Assembly (NCBI GenBank): GCA_963682025.1 | Contig: OY821518.1 | Location: 125,326,800 to 125,390,799 of the forward strand | Source of the DNA: Cordilura impudica | Taxonomy: Eukaryota > Arthropoda > Insecta > Diptera > Scathophagidae | Reading direction: 5' to 3' | Length of the DNA: 64,000 bases | Shown: positions 31,122 to 42,395 of the stretch, in pieces | How the letters are laid out: each line of letters starts with the position of its first letter | Numbering within the stretch: position 1 is the stretch's first letter | The notes under the pieces: generated by a model | What the model was told of the DNA's origin: nothing | What the model saw: the letters and a program-made list of their open reading frames with translations, nothing else | The model's database searches: none | Translations under genes and position numbers: made by a program

Positions 31122-34014
31122 CATTGTGTGACTTTTTCCACATTTACGATGCCAAAAGTCCAAAAAAAATGTCCTCGATCGCTATGAATTTTTAGCATAT
31201 GGTAAACAAGAGTACTTATGTTACGCAAATGTATTCAAAACAAAACGAAAAACAACAATTAACATGATAACAGTTATCAAACTTGTGTCACTGTGGCAAG
31301 TGTAGTAAATCTGTTAATAGTTTTCATTTTTTGTTGAACTTTGCGGTGGCATTACTTTTTTTTGGCAAAATATTTTTACAAAAGTCTTTTTGCTTTAATT
31401 AAGTTGGAACCTTTTCTATAAAGACTGGTAAGTTTCTGAAGCTTTAACGTTATTATTTTAATTTTTAATCAATGAAAATATGCAATCACAAAAAATTGAG
31501 TAATTTCCAAAAATGTTTGTTTTTCGATATAGAAAAACTTGCATGATTCTGTAGAATTCTGTTAAGTGATTATAAGGAGATTGAAGGTTTATATATCTAG
31601 TTTCAGATTCAACAATAAGTTTTTGCTTCTTCTTGCTCCTTTTTGCGATATTTTGATTTTTCGCAAAAAAAAAACATGGCAGTTCCACGAAATGCGCTCT
31701 TTGATATTTGGCTCACAAGCAAGAAAGAAGACAAAAATGATGCCATATATAATCACATTTACAGTATAATTGGAAAATATGTAGACCACCATAAATTAAA
31801 AAAGTTTGTGATCAAATTTTCTTCTGATTTTCGGTCTAGATGGGAACATGCTGCTCGAATAAATAGCCGTTTTTGGCAACAAAATTCTATATGGTTGTCA
31901 AAAGATCTGACCTTTTCAGATTATATTCTTGATGTTGGGGCAAGTAAATCTCGCGATATATCGAAGACTGGAAGGCCCGAAAAAAACTTTTCTGAATTTT
32001 CTTTGCGCTCAAAGAAGCGAAAAGCTAAGGAACTTATGAGCAATGCTGATAATGACTAATTGTTAATGGCAGCGGAAATGACACTGAGATCATCTGGAAA
32101 AAGAAACTCTGCAAAAATACTACAAGACTTGGCCGTGACTTTTCCATCAAGAGGCACTGCATTAAAGAAAACTCGATTATCTAATGAGAACATGAAAAGT
32201 TTGTCACCAGATCAAGCACTTGCGATGATTATTGATACAGGTCTTTCAACAAATGATTATAACCTTATCAGGCAGCATACTTTATAAATAAGCCAAAAAA
32301 TATATCCTATATCCTTCATACAACTGTGTAAAAAAAGACTTTATGCTACCCAGAACAAATAACCGTAACGGAAACTTATGCTGAGATTGGATTGTAATCG
32401 CTAATTGATCACAGTTTAAAAAGATTGTGTGCTGCACAAGAGGAAGTGTTGCTCTCCCTTCGCGAAATTGGAGATGTAAATGCAATTATAAAATGGGATG
32501 TGAAGGCGCAAAAATTTTCGGAAGAAAACAAATGTGATAACAGTATGTTTTTCATTTCAATAGTTCTCCTTAAAATGTATACAACAGTTAACGAACGAAA
32601 GATTATAATATGGAATAACCCTGCTCCATTTTCTACTAAATACTGCCGGCCGGTAAAATTTATATTTACAAAAGAAACACGAGACGTTATTTTAAGGGAG
32701 GTTAAATATGTCCAAGACCAAATTTCGGATCTGCAACCTACAACAATTCAAACAGAGAAACTAAACTTTAAAATGAAAAGTACACTTATCTTGTGCATGA
32801 TTGACGGCAAAGTTTGTAATACTCTGTTGGCATATACATCGTCTCAAAAATGTTATATATGTGGGGCTTCACCGAAAGAAATGAATAATTTTAGTGTCTT
32901 ATCCGAACGACAAGTTGAAGAAAGCATGCTTGCTTTCGGAATTTCCCCTTTACATTCGTGGATACGATGCATGGAGTGTATGCTACACATCGCTTATCGC
33001 ATGGAAATGAAGACATGGTGTGTACGGGGCGAAGAAAATAAGGAGAAGATGAAAAAGAAAAAAGAATATATCCAAAATAGATTCAGAAAGGAAGTTGGTC
33101 TTTTAATTGATATGCCAAAACAAAAAGCAGGCAATACAAATGATGGTAACACGGCGAGAAGATTTTTTGGAGATCCTGAAATAACGTCCGACATAACAGG
33201 AGTAAATATAAATCTGTTGAAAAGGTTTCACACAATACTTTCCTGCATAGGTTGTGGATTTCAAATTAATTCTGTAGCTTTTGACCGCTTTGTCACAGAT
33301 ACCATAGAACTGTACTTATCAGAATATGCATGGTACAATATGCCAGTGAGTGTGCATAAAATTATTTTTCATGGAAAGGATATAATATCGTCTTCCATTA
33401 TTCCTATTGGTCAACTTTATGAGAGGGTCAAGAGTTCAGAAACAAAGATGCAAGAAATTATCGAGAACTCTATACCTGAAAAACATCTTGAATTGAAAGT
33501 AATTTGGATTTGTTGCACAGATTACTCACATCGTCAGACCCCTTTATATGCAGCTTGCGGAAAGCGACCAAGACAAAGCGACGAGCATTACCAAAAGAAG
33601 TTATTGGCTTATTATCCGTACCGGAATATGGAAACGATATTGACTCGGAGTAATTATTTTTATTTCCAGATTGCTTTTTTTAATATGAAATTTAAATTTG
33701 TTTTCAAAAATAAGATTAATCATCTCAAAACAACTACTAATTGAAGGCATTTGTGTGTATCTAAAAATTTAGTGAAATTAAAATTATTTTTATTTCTTTC
33801 CGCCCCAATAAGTGCTATTAAATTAGAAATTATGGTATTTTGAAAATACACCTTATATGGGGGGTGGCCAAAAAGTGGGCGGACCACGCCCATTTTTTTG
33901 TGTCCAATTCTATATCGATCTCATCATTATTATTGCAAAATTTCATTGCCATATCTACTTTTATTTGACAGTTACGGCTTTTGGCATCCTAAAAGTGATA
34001 AAAGTCACACTGTG
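31122..34014 (+). mobile_element. Transib element 2, structurally complete
   Basis: The left end CATTGTGTGACTTTTTCCAC pairs with CACAGTGTGACTTTTATCAC read from the right end. The flanking 5-bp duplication is CACCG (31117-31121, 34015-34019). Both ends have a 23-bp spacer, then a nonamer-like block: CCAAAAGTC at 31152 and CCAAAAGCC on the right (complement of 33976-33984). The left heptamer departs from CACAGTG at two positions. Length 2893 bp. This family differs from Transib 1 in its ends and protein. Confidence 0.92.
31676..33744 (+). pseudogene. Transib transposase 2 (RAG1-core homologue), broken
   Basis: From the ATG at 31676 the frame reads MAVPRNALFDIWLTSKKEDK, RWEHAARINSRFW and GRPEKNFSEFSLRSKKRKAK to a stop at 32057-32059, then continues in the same frame (LLMAAEMTLRSSGKRNSAK, SLSPDQALAMIIDTGLS) to 32287. 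After a decayed link, a 439-codon frame (32425-33744) covers the core: YCRPVKFIF, CMIDGKVCN with the second catalytic Asp (32803), zinc-binding CYIC, GISPLHSWIRCMEC, HKIIFH and IGQLYER. The first catalytic block (CDGSSG in Transib 1) is shortened to KWDVKAQKF near 32491, so that Asp motif is missing. Stops plus this loss mean it is inactive. Confidence 0.9.
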
Positions 34015-34019
34015 CACCG

Positions 34020-34345
34020 TTCCAAATATTGGAACCAAAATTTTTTTAATCAGATGAGTAGTTACGGAAATTGCCTCCTACAATAAAAAAAAAAACACTT
34101 TTTACCAGAACTTGAAAAGTGACTTAGTGGGGGGGGGTTATAGGCCTAGGTGAGGACATATAAAAACCGTTCTCAAAGATTTTGAAATATTCTCAAATTT
34201 TGAGTTATTTTGAAAAAACTGTTTTAGGGTAGGTGGTAGTACTTTAGTACCTCTAAAGCCCATTTACATGATACTCAGTCGTATGATTTTTCGACACAAA
34301 AGACCGATGAAATTCATAAAGTCGTACCGACATTATTTCTGCATA
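34020..34345. other. Unassigned stretch right of Transib 2
   Basis: It may be the continuation of the Helitron in which Transib 2 landed, but no array unit is recognisable. A run of nine G lies near 34129. Confidence 0.35.
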
Positions 34346-34853
34346 CTTAAGCTGCGTTCACACTATGTGTTTTGGTTGTGTTTTGCTTATTTTTTTAGCA
34401 CGTGCAATTTGTACACATAGTGTGAACCCTTTCAACCATTGTTTATGTACAACACATTTGACAAGACATATGAAAATTTTTCAATTAGAGCAGGTTCTAT
34501 TTTGGCATGACAAACATATGAAAATACAACACTGATTGTGGCGAAAGAAAAACAGAGTAAATTATAAAGATTAATATTGAAAGGAAAATAAATTATTTAA
34601 TATTAATTAACAATTACAAAATATATAATATATAGAACTTTAATTTTAACAATAAATTTTTGTAAATTCACAAATTAAATCAGCTGTTGTTTACATTTAG
34701 AGGTTAAGTCATACGGAAATACATATGTACGTTTGAACGTAAAAATTATGAATCTTATGTAAAACGCCGATTTTGCCACACACACAGAATTACGTATGGA
34801 TCGTAAAACTGAATTTACATATGGAAAATACACATAGTGTAAACACACCTTTA
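34346..34853. mobile_element. MITE candidate with ACACTATGTGT ends
   Basis: The left end CTTAAGCTGCGTTCACACTA and the right end, read inward, CTAAAGGTGTGTTTACACTA are similar over about 25 bp, both continuing TGTGT. An extra inverted copy, ACACATAGTGTGAACCC, lies near 34414. No open frame. A possible target duplication was not resolved. Class is unknown. Confidence 0.5.
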
Positions 34854-35079
34854 GGCCATTTAAACTATCACACTCAAGTCTTATGAAAATAGTTGTTTAG
34901 AATAAAAAAGTAAAAAAGTATTTGTGTTTGGTCTCTTAAGAAGGTATCTCAAAAGTTTCTGCTCCAATAATTGAAAAATATTGCAATTTTTTTAAGAGCA
35001 GTTAATTCTTTCTGTAAAAGATCCAACAACAGATAAGAAATTATAACAAATATTGGTCAACTAAGAAAGGGAATCAAAA

Positions 35080-35170
35080 TGGTAGCCGTACCAAACATAA
35101 TTATAATATTGAGTTTTAGATACAGGTGGAGGATAGTAAGGATTCGGCACAGTCGAATTTAATACTTCTA
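35080..35170 (-). repeat. Family F fragment, inverted
   Basis: It matches 15160-15255 in reverse: ATACAGGTGGAGGATAGTAA and TTCGGCACAGTCGAATTTAA. No other part of the element is visible. Confidence 0.5.
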
Positions 35171-36890
35171 ATTGTTTTTTTTATTTTTTTTTCATTTTAA
35201 TTGAATTAATTTTTTAAACTCTAAATAGCTGAAAAATATGTCCCCCAACCGAGTAACATTTAGTTAAAATCTTGACATTACCAGGTTAGCTACTAAAACT
35301 GCCCATTCAAAAGCGGCGCCGCTAAAAAATGAAGCTTTTTTGCACTATTGAAAAGTTACAAAGATAATTTTGAATAACACTATTCTAAAGCTGGATTAAA
35401 TGTGATTTTAAAATGATGTGAATAACAACTTAAATTTATCGACTTACGGAGCATATTGAATTCTTAGAAATTAACTTGTTGGCAAAGCACGAAAAGATAA
35501 GTAACTGAAAAGAAAACGCCCACAATTAAAACAAAAATATATTGCAAATAGCGATAAAAATACGAAATGTACGTGTTGTCGTATATCACAAAAATTATTA
35601 TCGCACTTTAAAATTTGTGTGGAAGGTTTTTCATTGTTATTATTGTTGTTTGTTGATAATAATTTTTATTGCCTTATAGAAAGTGTATTATGAGACATAC
35701 ATACGTACATACATGCATATACGTACTCTTGTACTACATACACTTTTATTTTACTGTTTCAGAAAAAAGATAACGTTTTTTAATTTTTTTTTTTTGTTAA
35801 AGTTAGTAAATAATGAAAACAAATGCAAAAAAAAAAAGACGGAACAAAATGGCGTTTTTAAAGTAATAAAGCCTTATGGCATTGGTTGGGTACCAACCAA
35901 AATACTAAAGCTAAAGCTGAACTGAACTGAGCTGAGCTGAGCTGAACTAACAAGTGATATCAGTTTAGAGATAACGCGAAATACTAAAAGAAATAAAGTG
36001 ATTCATATAGGAATGTATTTTTATTTGCAGTTTTTTTTATGTATTTTCTTCAAAAAATAAAAAAATAAATAAATAAATAAGCATACAATACAAAATAGTA
36101 CACTCAGAGAAATGATATGTCTGCTAAATGTGTTTAACGAAAGAAAAAAGATGTACATGTTAAAAATTTACAGAAATATCGCGTGTTTTATTAACTTCAA
36201 GATTGTTTCAAGAGGATAAACCATGTTTTCAGGTGCTACTCTATTCATATGGAAATTTTGTTGCTGCTGTTGTTCTATTTTACATATATTCTTTTTTAGA
36301 GTATAGAAAAGTTTATCTGTTCTAGAAAATAAAATATTTGGCGCGAAACGTGTTCTTGTGACTTTTTTTCTTTTTCTTATATTGTTGGTAAAATCTCCTT
36401 TTTCGCCTGCTTTTTCTGCAGTTATTTTACGTTTTTTAGGTTTTAATGCACGTTTTTCCTCCTTAAACCAAAAAAAAAAATTTAAAAAACCTCAACTCGT
36501 TATCACTTCCAATTCCAACCAATCGTGCTAAGAACATAATGAAATTTGCCAATACAAAAATAATAAGAGGGATTTCGGTTTTTTTCTTTTTTGTAACACA
36601 CATTATAGAAAGAATAAGCAAATCTTTGTTTCCTTTAGCCGTAGTAAAAGTCTATACACATTTTAAATCTCTGATATAAATGCATTGAGAGTATCGTTTT
36701 AATATAGTGGTGATGGTGTGGGGAAAAGGTAATTTCTTTAAGCCCCCCACAATAAATATATATTGCAGATATACTACTAGTTCATCTTGAAATCATGCTA
36801 GAAGAAATTTTTTGATATATGTCTAAAAGAAGAAATGGCGACTAACATCTAAATTCTTTATAATCCAAATCATTTGTTTCGAAGGGCATT
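35171..36890. other. Unassigned AT-rich stretch
   Basis: No gene found. Short tandem GAGCT/GAACT repeats lie at about 35915-35950 and a TACATACA microsatellite at about 35695-35735. Confidence 0.45.
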
Positions 36891-36893
36891 ATA

Positions 36894-38032
36894 CAGGGTA
36901 GTCCCTCTAGTGTTTGCATTTTGAACTACTGGTTATTTGGAATTCGGCAACACCAATATCAGCTGTGTTTTGGCAGGCAGTTAGTATAATATGTGCGGCT
37001 TGCGAAATAAGTCGATTTACGCCTAACAACGTTGGCAAATATTAAATAAATACTAAAAAACTGTCTGAGTGAAACTGCGGAGAAAAAATTTTTCATTTTA
37101 AATTTTACTTCAAATCGGCCATATTGTTCCAAAAATTTTCAAGGAGAAGCGATTTTTACTGTATAATTATGAACTTTTAAAAGAAAATTTATTGAAAAGA
37201 AAGTATTCAGAGTCATTCATGGAATACTCACAAATATTTTCAGAATTTTTGGACACATTTTTTGACATTTCAAAAAAAATGTTTTTCAAATGTATGCAAA
37301 AATTTTGACAAAAAATGAAAAGTGAAAAATTTTTCGAAGCATTTTGACGCAAACTATTTTTTAGTGTTTATCGAAACGAAGATTTTAAGCCTAAAATTAA
37401 AAAAAAACCATTCACATTTGCGCCAAAAATATATTTTTTTTTCGTAAAAACCAAGTTTTGTAGCAACATTCCAGAAAAATGTGAGCCGAAATCAAAAATC
37501 GCTAAAGAGGGATTAGTTAAAATGGTACAGTGGCAATTTGTGCCGCTGTGAGGCGGTATCATTGGACCATTTCACTTCGAAGATGCGGAAGGCAAATTCA
37601 TTACAGTGAACGGTAAGTGCTTCAATACAATGATAACTGATTAGTTGTTGTCCATTTCGAAGATATGGATCTCGACAATACTTGATTTCAACACGATGGG
37701 CGCCTTGCCACAGCACCGTGAAACAATTGATCGCTTTCTTGATCGCTGCGATTTGGTCCCTTGGACTGTTACTTGTGGGGAACAGTTAAGGGCGAATGTT
37801 ACGCTAATCTCCTAGCAAAGACTCAGGAACTGAAAAAATGTCGAAAATGTACTGAAAAATTGAGTTGATCGTGTGGCTAGTGTAAGGCCAGCAGAGGAAG
37901 TCATTTTAATGAAATAGTATACCGTAATTAGCCGCAAGGACTATAGTTTCGAATAAGAGCCCGAAGGGAAAAAAATTAAGAATATTTTATTTACAGCAAA
38001 ATCGAAATGCAAAACTTATATGGACCACCCTG
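36894..38032 (+). mobile_element. Mariner-type element, decayed (DD41D-like)
   Basis: The ends CAGGGTAGTCCCTC and, read from the right, CAGGGTGGTCC are inverted, with TA on both sides (36892-36893, 38033-38034). Length is 1139 bp. The right half carries a transposase remnant. The left half is not recognisably coding. Confidence 0.75.
37545..37920 (+). pseudogene. Mariner-type transposase remnant
   Basis: Translation in shifting frames gives GGIIGPFHFEDAEGKFITVN, FNTM(ITD), a stretch corresponding to QQDGATCHT that now reads FNTMGALPQHRETIDRFL, then GEQLRANV, NVENVLKN and VDRVA. The order matches the nearly intact relative at 53201-54278. Catalytic Asp residues are lost. Confidence 0.65.
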
Positions 38033-38129
38033 TACTTATACACATCAACTTCAACCTTCGTGTCTTTTTTGGAAATTTTTTTATTTCATTAAATGATTTT
38101 AATAAGAAATTCTCATTCTAAGAAAAGAG

Positions 38130-38402
38130 TTCCAAATATCTTAGGTCCAACTAATTGGATATAGGAAGTAAGCATAAATCAAATGTGAGTGTTATTGTTA
38201 TTATTGATATATTTATATAGGGACTACGTTGAAAAGTTGACCGATCCTGACCATATTCAGTAAAGTCACTTATATAAAGCTAATTCGGGAAAAATCTGTG
38301 CAATATCTATGTGTTTTGATAGATTTAAATGAAGATCGGGAAGCAGCTTCGGAAGCATAGTCCCCAGAACTGTCCTACGCGGTAAATTTTTAGACTAATT
38401 GT
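38130..38402 (+). mobile_element. Family A internal fragment
   Basis: TAGGTCCAACTAATTGGATA to GACTAATTG corresponds to the 5' half of the family without the extreme end. It is diverged, with a deletion before ATTGATATATTTATATAGGG. Confidence 0.65.
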
Positions 38403-38523
38403 GCCCAGGCCCTATGCACTCAATGCTTTTAAATTAACACAAAATATATTGAAAAGCATTTTAAGACATTTCATTTCAGATAAGTTTTTTTCTTTTTTAG
38501 TGTACATTAGGGTGACAGCCATT

Positions 38524-39172
38524 TTTATACCCTATACCACTATGTGGTTTGGGTATAATGACTTTGTGCTGCTGTTTGTAACTACCAAAAATATTTGACC
38601 TAGACCCATCTTTTATTATACCGATCGAATCAGAATCACTATCTGATTCGATTTAACGATGTCCGTCCGTTCGTCCGTCCGCCTGTGTGTCCCATACAAA
38701 TGACCCCTATGAAATCGACTTAAATTGCCATAAGATCCAAATTATCATATAAATCTTAGTCAAATTGGGTTTGTATGTGTTTATTACATCCACTAATGAA
38801 TCGTCCAAGAACGTTCGCTATGGGCAACTCTTGATCATAGGCCCCATATAGAGCTGCTTCCCGATCTTCACTTAAATCTACCAAAAAACAAAAATTTTGC
38901 ACTGATTCTTCTCAAATTTTGTTTGTATATATTTTTGCAAAATACAAGAAACCTAACCAAACATGGTCAGGATCGGTCCATTTTTGGGCCTAGTTCCCAT
39001 ATAGATATAGCATCCGATATGAACTTTTTCATATCTGCAGCCAAAAAAATTCAAAAAAATTCCACTCAAATTTGGTTTATGCCTTTTCTTTATATCCAGT
39101 TAGTAGCCTGAGAGATAGGGTCTCTAAAGGCATGGTATAGGGTATCGTATAGTCGGTCTGGACCGACTATAA
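38524..39172 (-). mobile_element. Family A tandem array, unit 1
   Basis: Inverted copy with an internal deletion of about 180 bp just after the GTCC core (CCTGTGTGTCCCATACAAAT joins distant parts). Its 5' end stops at ACTATAATT and is followed directly by the 3' end of unit 2. Confidence 0.88.
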
Positions 39173-39948
39173 TTATACCCTATACCACTATGTGGTTTGG
39201 GTATAATGACTTTGTGCTGCTGTTTGTAACTACTAAAAATATTTGACCTAGACCCATCTTTTATTGTACCGACCGAATCAGAATCACTATCTGATTCGAT
39301 TTAACGATGTCCGTCCGTCTGTGTGTCCATGTAAAGCTTGTAATCAAACTGTAGGTTGCAAATATGAATATATTTTGACGAAATTTGGTATTTGATCTTT
39401 CATCGGCCATGGTATGAACGCTATTGAAGATGGTGAGAAGCGGTCCATGTTCAGACCTAGCCCCCATACAAATGACCCCTATGAAATCGACTTAAATTGC
39501 CATAAGATGCAAATTACCATATACATCTTAGTCAAAATGGGTTTGTATGTGATTATTACATCCATTAATCAGTAGTCCAAAAATGATCCCTATGGGACAA
39601 CTCTTAGTCATAGGCCCCATATAGAGCAGCTTACCGATCTTCACTAAAATCTATCAAAAAACAAAAATATTGCACTGATTCTTCTCAAATTTTGTTTGTA
39701 TATATTTTTGGAAAATACAAAAGACCTTACCAAACATGGTCGGGATCGGTCCATTTTTGGGCCTAGTCCCCATATAGATATAACATTTGATATGAACTTT
39801 TTTATATCTGCAGCCAAAAAAATTAAAAAAAATTCCACTCAAATTTGGTTTATGCCTTTTCTTTATATCCAGTTAGTAGCCTGAGAAATAGCGTCTATAA
39901 AGGCATGGTATAGGGTATCGTATAGTCGGTCTGGACCAACTATAATTA
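39173..39948 (-). mobile_element. Family A tandem array, unit 2
   Basis: Full-length unit beginning ATACCCTATACCACTATGTG. Its 5' end again stops at ACTATAATT and joins unit 3 with the same junction as unit 1/unit 2. Confidence 0.88.
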
Positions 39949-40732
39949 TACCCTATGCCACTATGTGGTTTGGGTATAATGACTTTGTGCTGCTGTTTGT
40001 AACTACCAAAGATATTTGACCTAGACCCATCTTTTATTATACCGATCGAATCAGAATCACTATCTGATTCGATTTAACGATGTCCGTCCGTCCGTCCGTC
40101 CGCCTGTGTGTCCATGTAAAGCTTGTAATCAAACTACAGTCGCAAATATGAATATTTGGTATTTGATCTTTCATCGGCCATGGGATGAATGGTATTGAAA
40201 TTGGTGAGAATCGGTCCATGTTCAGGCCTAGCCCCCATACAAATGACCCCTTTGAAATCGACTTAAATTGCCATAAGATCCAAATTATTATATAAATCTT
40301 TGTCAAAATGGGTGTGTATGTGATTATTACATCAATTAATCAGTAGTCCAAAAATGATCCCTATCGGACAACTCTTAGTCATAGGCCCCATATAGAGATG
40401 CTTCCCGATCTTCACTTAAATCTATCAAAAAACAAAAATATTGCACTGATTCTTCTCAAATTTTGTTTGTATATATTTTTGCAAAATACAAGAGACCTAA
40501 CCAAACATGGTCAGGATCGGTCCATTTTTGGGCCTAGTCCCCATATAGATATAGCATCCGATATGAACTTTTTCATATCTGCAGCGAAAGAAATTAAAAA
40601 AAATTCCACTCAAATTTGGTTTATGCCTTTTTTTATATCCAGTTAGTAGCCTGATAGGTAGGGTCTCTAAACGCATGGTATAGGGTATCGTATAGTCGGT
40701 CTAGACCGACTATAATTTTCTTACTTGTTTTT
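39949..40732 (-). mobile_element. Family A tandem array, unit 3
   Basis: The last unit keeps the full 5' end (ATAATTTTCTTACTTGTTTT) and a GTCC core of four units. A deletion near 40155 removes part of the TATTTTGATGAAATTT block. Confidence 0.88.
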
Positions 40733-41269
40733 TGTTGGTTTCAAGACGTGCGGGTTATTAATTAATTTAACTGAAACGTAATTATTAATATCAAACTTTT
40801 TGTGAAAAATTATTTTTTTTGATAATTTTTACATATAAATGAATATTTGAACTCAATGCGCGTCCAGAAAGCATTGTCTGATTTGGTTCAAATTTTGCGC
40901 GCTAATGTTTTAGATCCAGTGTCACAGTAATCCGACCCGCACACCTCAAAATTCGACCAACATTTTTTTTCATACAAACCACTGTCACCCTAGTGTACAC
41001 GTAGGGAATAAAAATATGAAAAAAAATTGTTTTCTTTATACATATTAGTGTTTACACTTCCATAATTAGCTCAGCTGAATAATTATTTATTTATTTTTTT
41101 TTTTCAAATAAATTATTAAGCTATTTATTAGTAATTTTTGTTTATTTAAGATTTTTACATTTAACAAATTTTATGCAGGTTAAGACGTAAAAAAAATCCG
41201 AACATTTTTAATATTAATACAAAAATGCAATATAAATATTGCTTAAGTTAGTAACTGTATGATACTATA

Positions 41270-42390
41270 TATATTCTATATATATTCTCTTTACTGATTT
41301 TATCCCACTCTTCCAAAATGGCACGTTTTGTATTTTCCTTTGAGGTTATTTTGTGCTGACGTATTTGGCGCTCTAGTAAATCACACATATGTTCTATCGG
41401 ATGAATGGATTTTTAGTTCTGTAGAACAACTACATCTTGACATTGTATGCCTTATGTTTTGGATCATTATCCTGTTGGAAGTATAAATCTTGTCCAAGGC
41501 CCAGTTGTTATGCGCTTTGTTTTAAATTTTGTTCTAAAATGTTTATGTATCCAATTTGATCCATGATCCGTTGCCACATCCACTGTGTTTATACATTGCC
41601 AAAAGATGTTCTTTATTCAATGCAGTTGCACTTTTCCCTTAATATCAAAAATACAAATCTTGCTTTCATCTGAAAGTAAAACACGTACCTAAAATTCTGC
41701 GTACATGCGTTTTATCTATTTACATCGTAACTGGATAGATTTCTATGTGCCATGCGAACATGATAGTCAGATTTTTTTTTAAATTGATAGTTAAGTCTAT
41801 TTCTTGTGACCGATGATTTGTTCCACAGTTTTCTCCCGATTTTGACCAAACGTATCTTATTTGAAAGGTAATTCTTTTCAGCTGTCCACCAGACTTATAG
41901 ATTTTAAAATTTTTACATATTTTTCGGAGTTATGTTCATTTAAAGTTGCTACTAACATATAACTATACAATGCTATGTGTGCCTTTATTAAATTTGTTAA
42001 TGTGTTTGCAAAAAAAATGAGTTTGTTTTATTCATTCACAATAATAACTCTTTCAGACCTGAGTATTAAAATGATTTTAGTCATTGTTAAACTACCAATA
42101 TAAAATTTTTTTTAGGAAAGTCTTCTTTCTTTTTTTCAAAATCAGAAAAAATTTATTTACTTCTAACTTAAGCACCTTATACCAGATCACACAATCGATA
42201 CAGGTAGGTCGGAAAGGAAAAATTGTGTTGAATTAAAACATTATTTTGGACATAAACCAAAAAAGTGTTGAATTGTGACTTCGATAAAATTGATTATCAT
42301 ACCTTTAGGGTCACTAATTTATTAAATGAAAAAATAAACATTCGTAGAATTTGCACTCGAATTTCGAGGGCTGGGTCTACTAGATTTTTT
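41270..42390 (-). mobile_element. Family E Tc1-like element
   Basis: One end is recognisable at about 42390 (minus strand CAGCCCTCGAAATTCGAGTG). From there downward lie the terminal non-coding blocks shared with 16323-16700 and 60557-61010, then a transposase remnant. The other end was not identified. Confidence 0.7.
41290..41790 (-). pseudogene. Tc1-like transposase, catalytic remnant
   Basis: The minus strand reads LLSDESKICIFDIKGKVQLH (first Asp block) near 41670, then pieces corresponding to the VKHGGG..VMVWG region are lost. A frame near 41470 gives the equivalent of FQQDNDPKHKAYNVK (second Asp). RQIRQHKITSKENTKRAILE and EWDKIS near 41300-41350 form the C-terminus. Multiple stops and frameshifts. 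Confidence 0.75.
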
Positions 42391-42395
42391 TTTTA

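Larger units (their letters stand above)
38500..41000. mobile_element. Possible MITE interrupted by the family A array
   Basis: GTGTACATTAGGGTGACAG at 38500 and, in inverted orientation, CTGTCACCCTAGTGTACAC ending at 41000 make a 19-bp near-perfect inverted pair. Without the array, about 300 bp remain between them. This is plausible as an old MITE but rests on the ends alone. Confidence 0.4.

Noticed and set aside
31589..31792. Minus-strand frame at the start of Transib 2.
   Set aside because: Antisense of the transposase N-terminus.
38524..40732. CRISPR-like array.
   Set aside because: The repeats are ~780 bp transposon units in tandem with no short regular spacers, in a eukaryotic genome.
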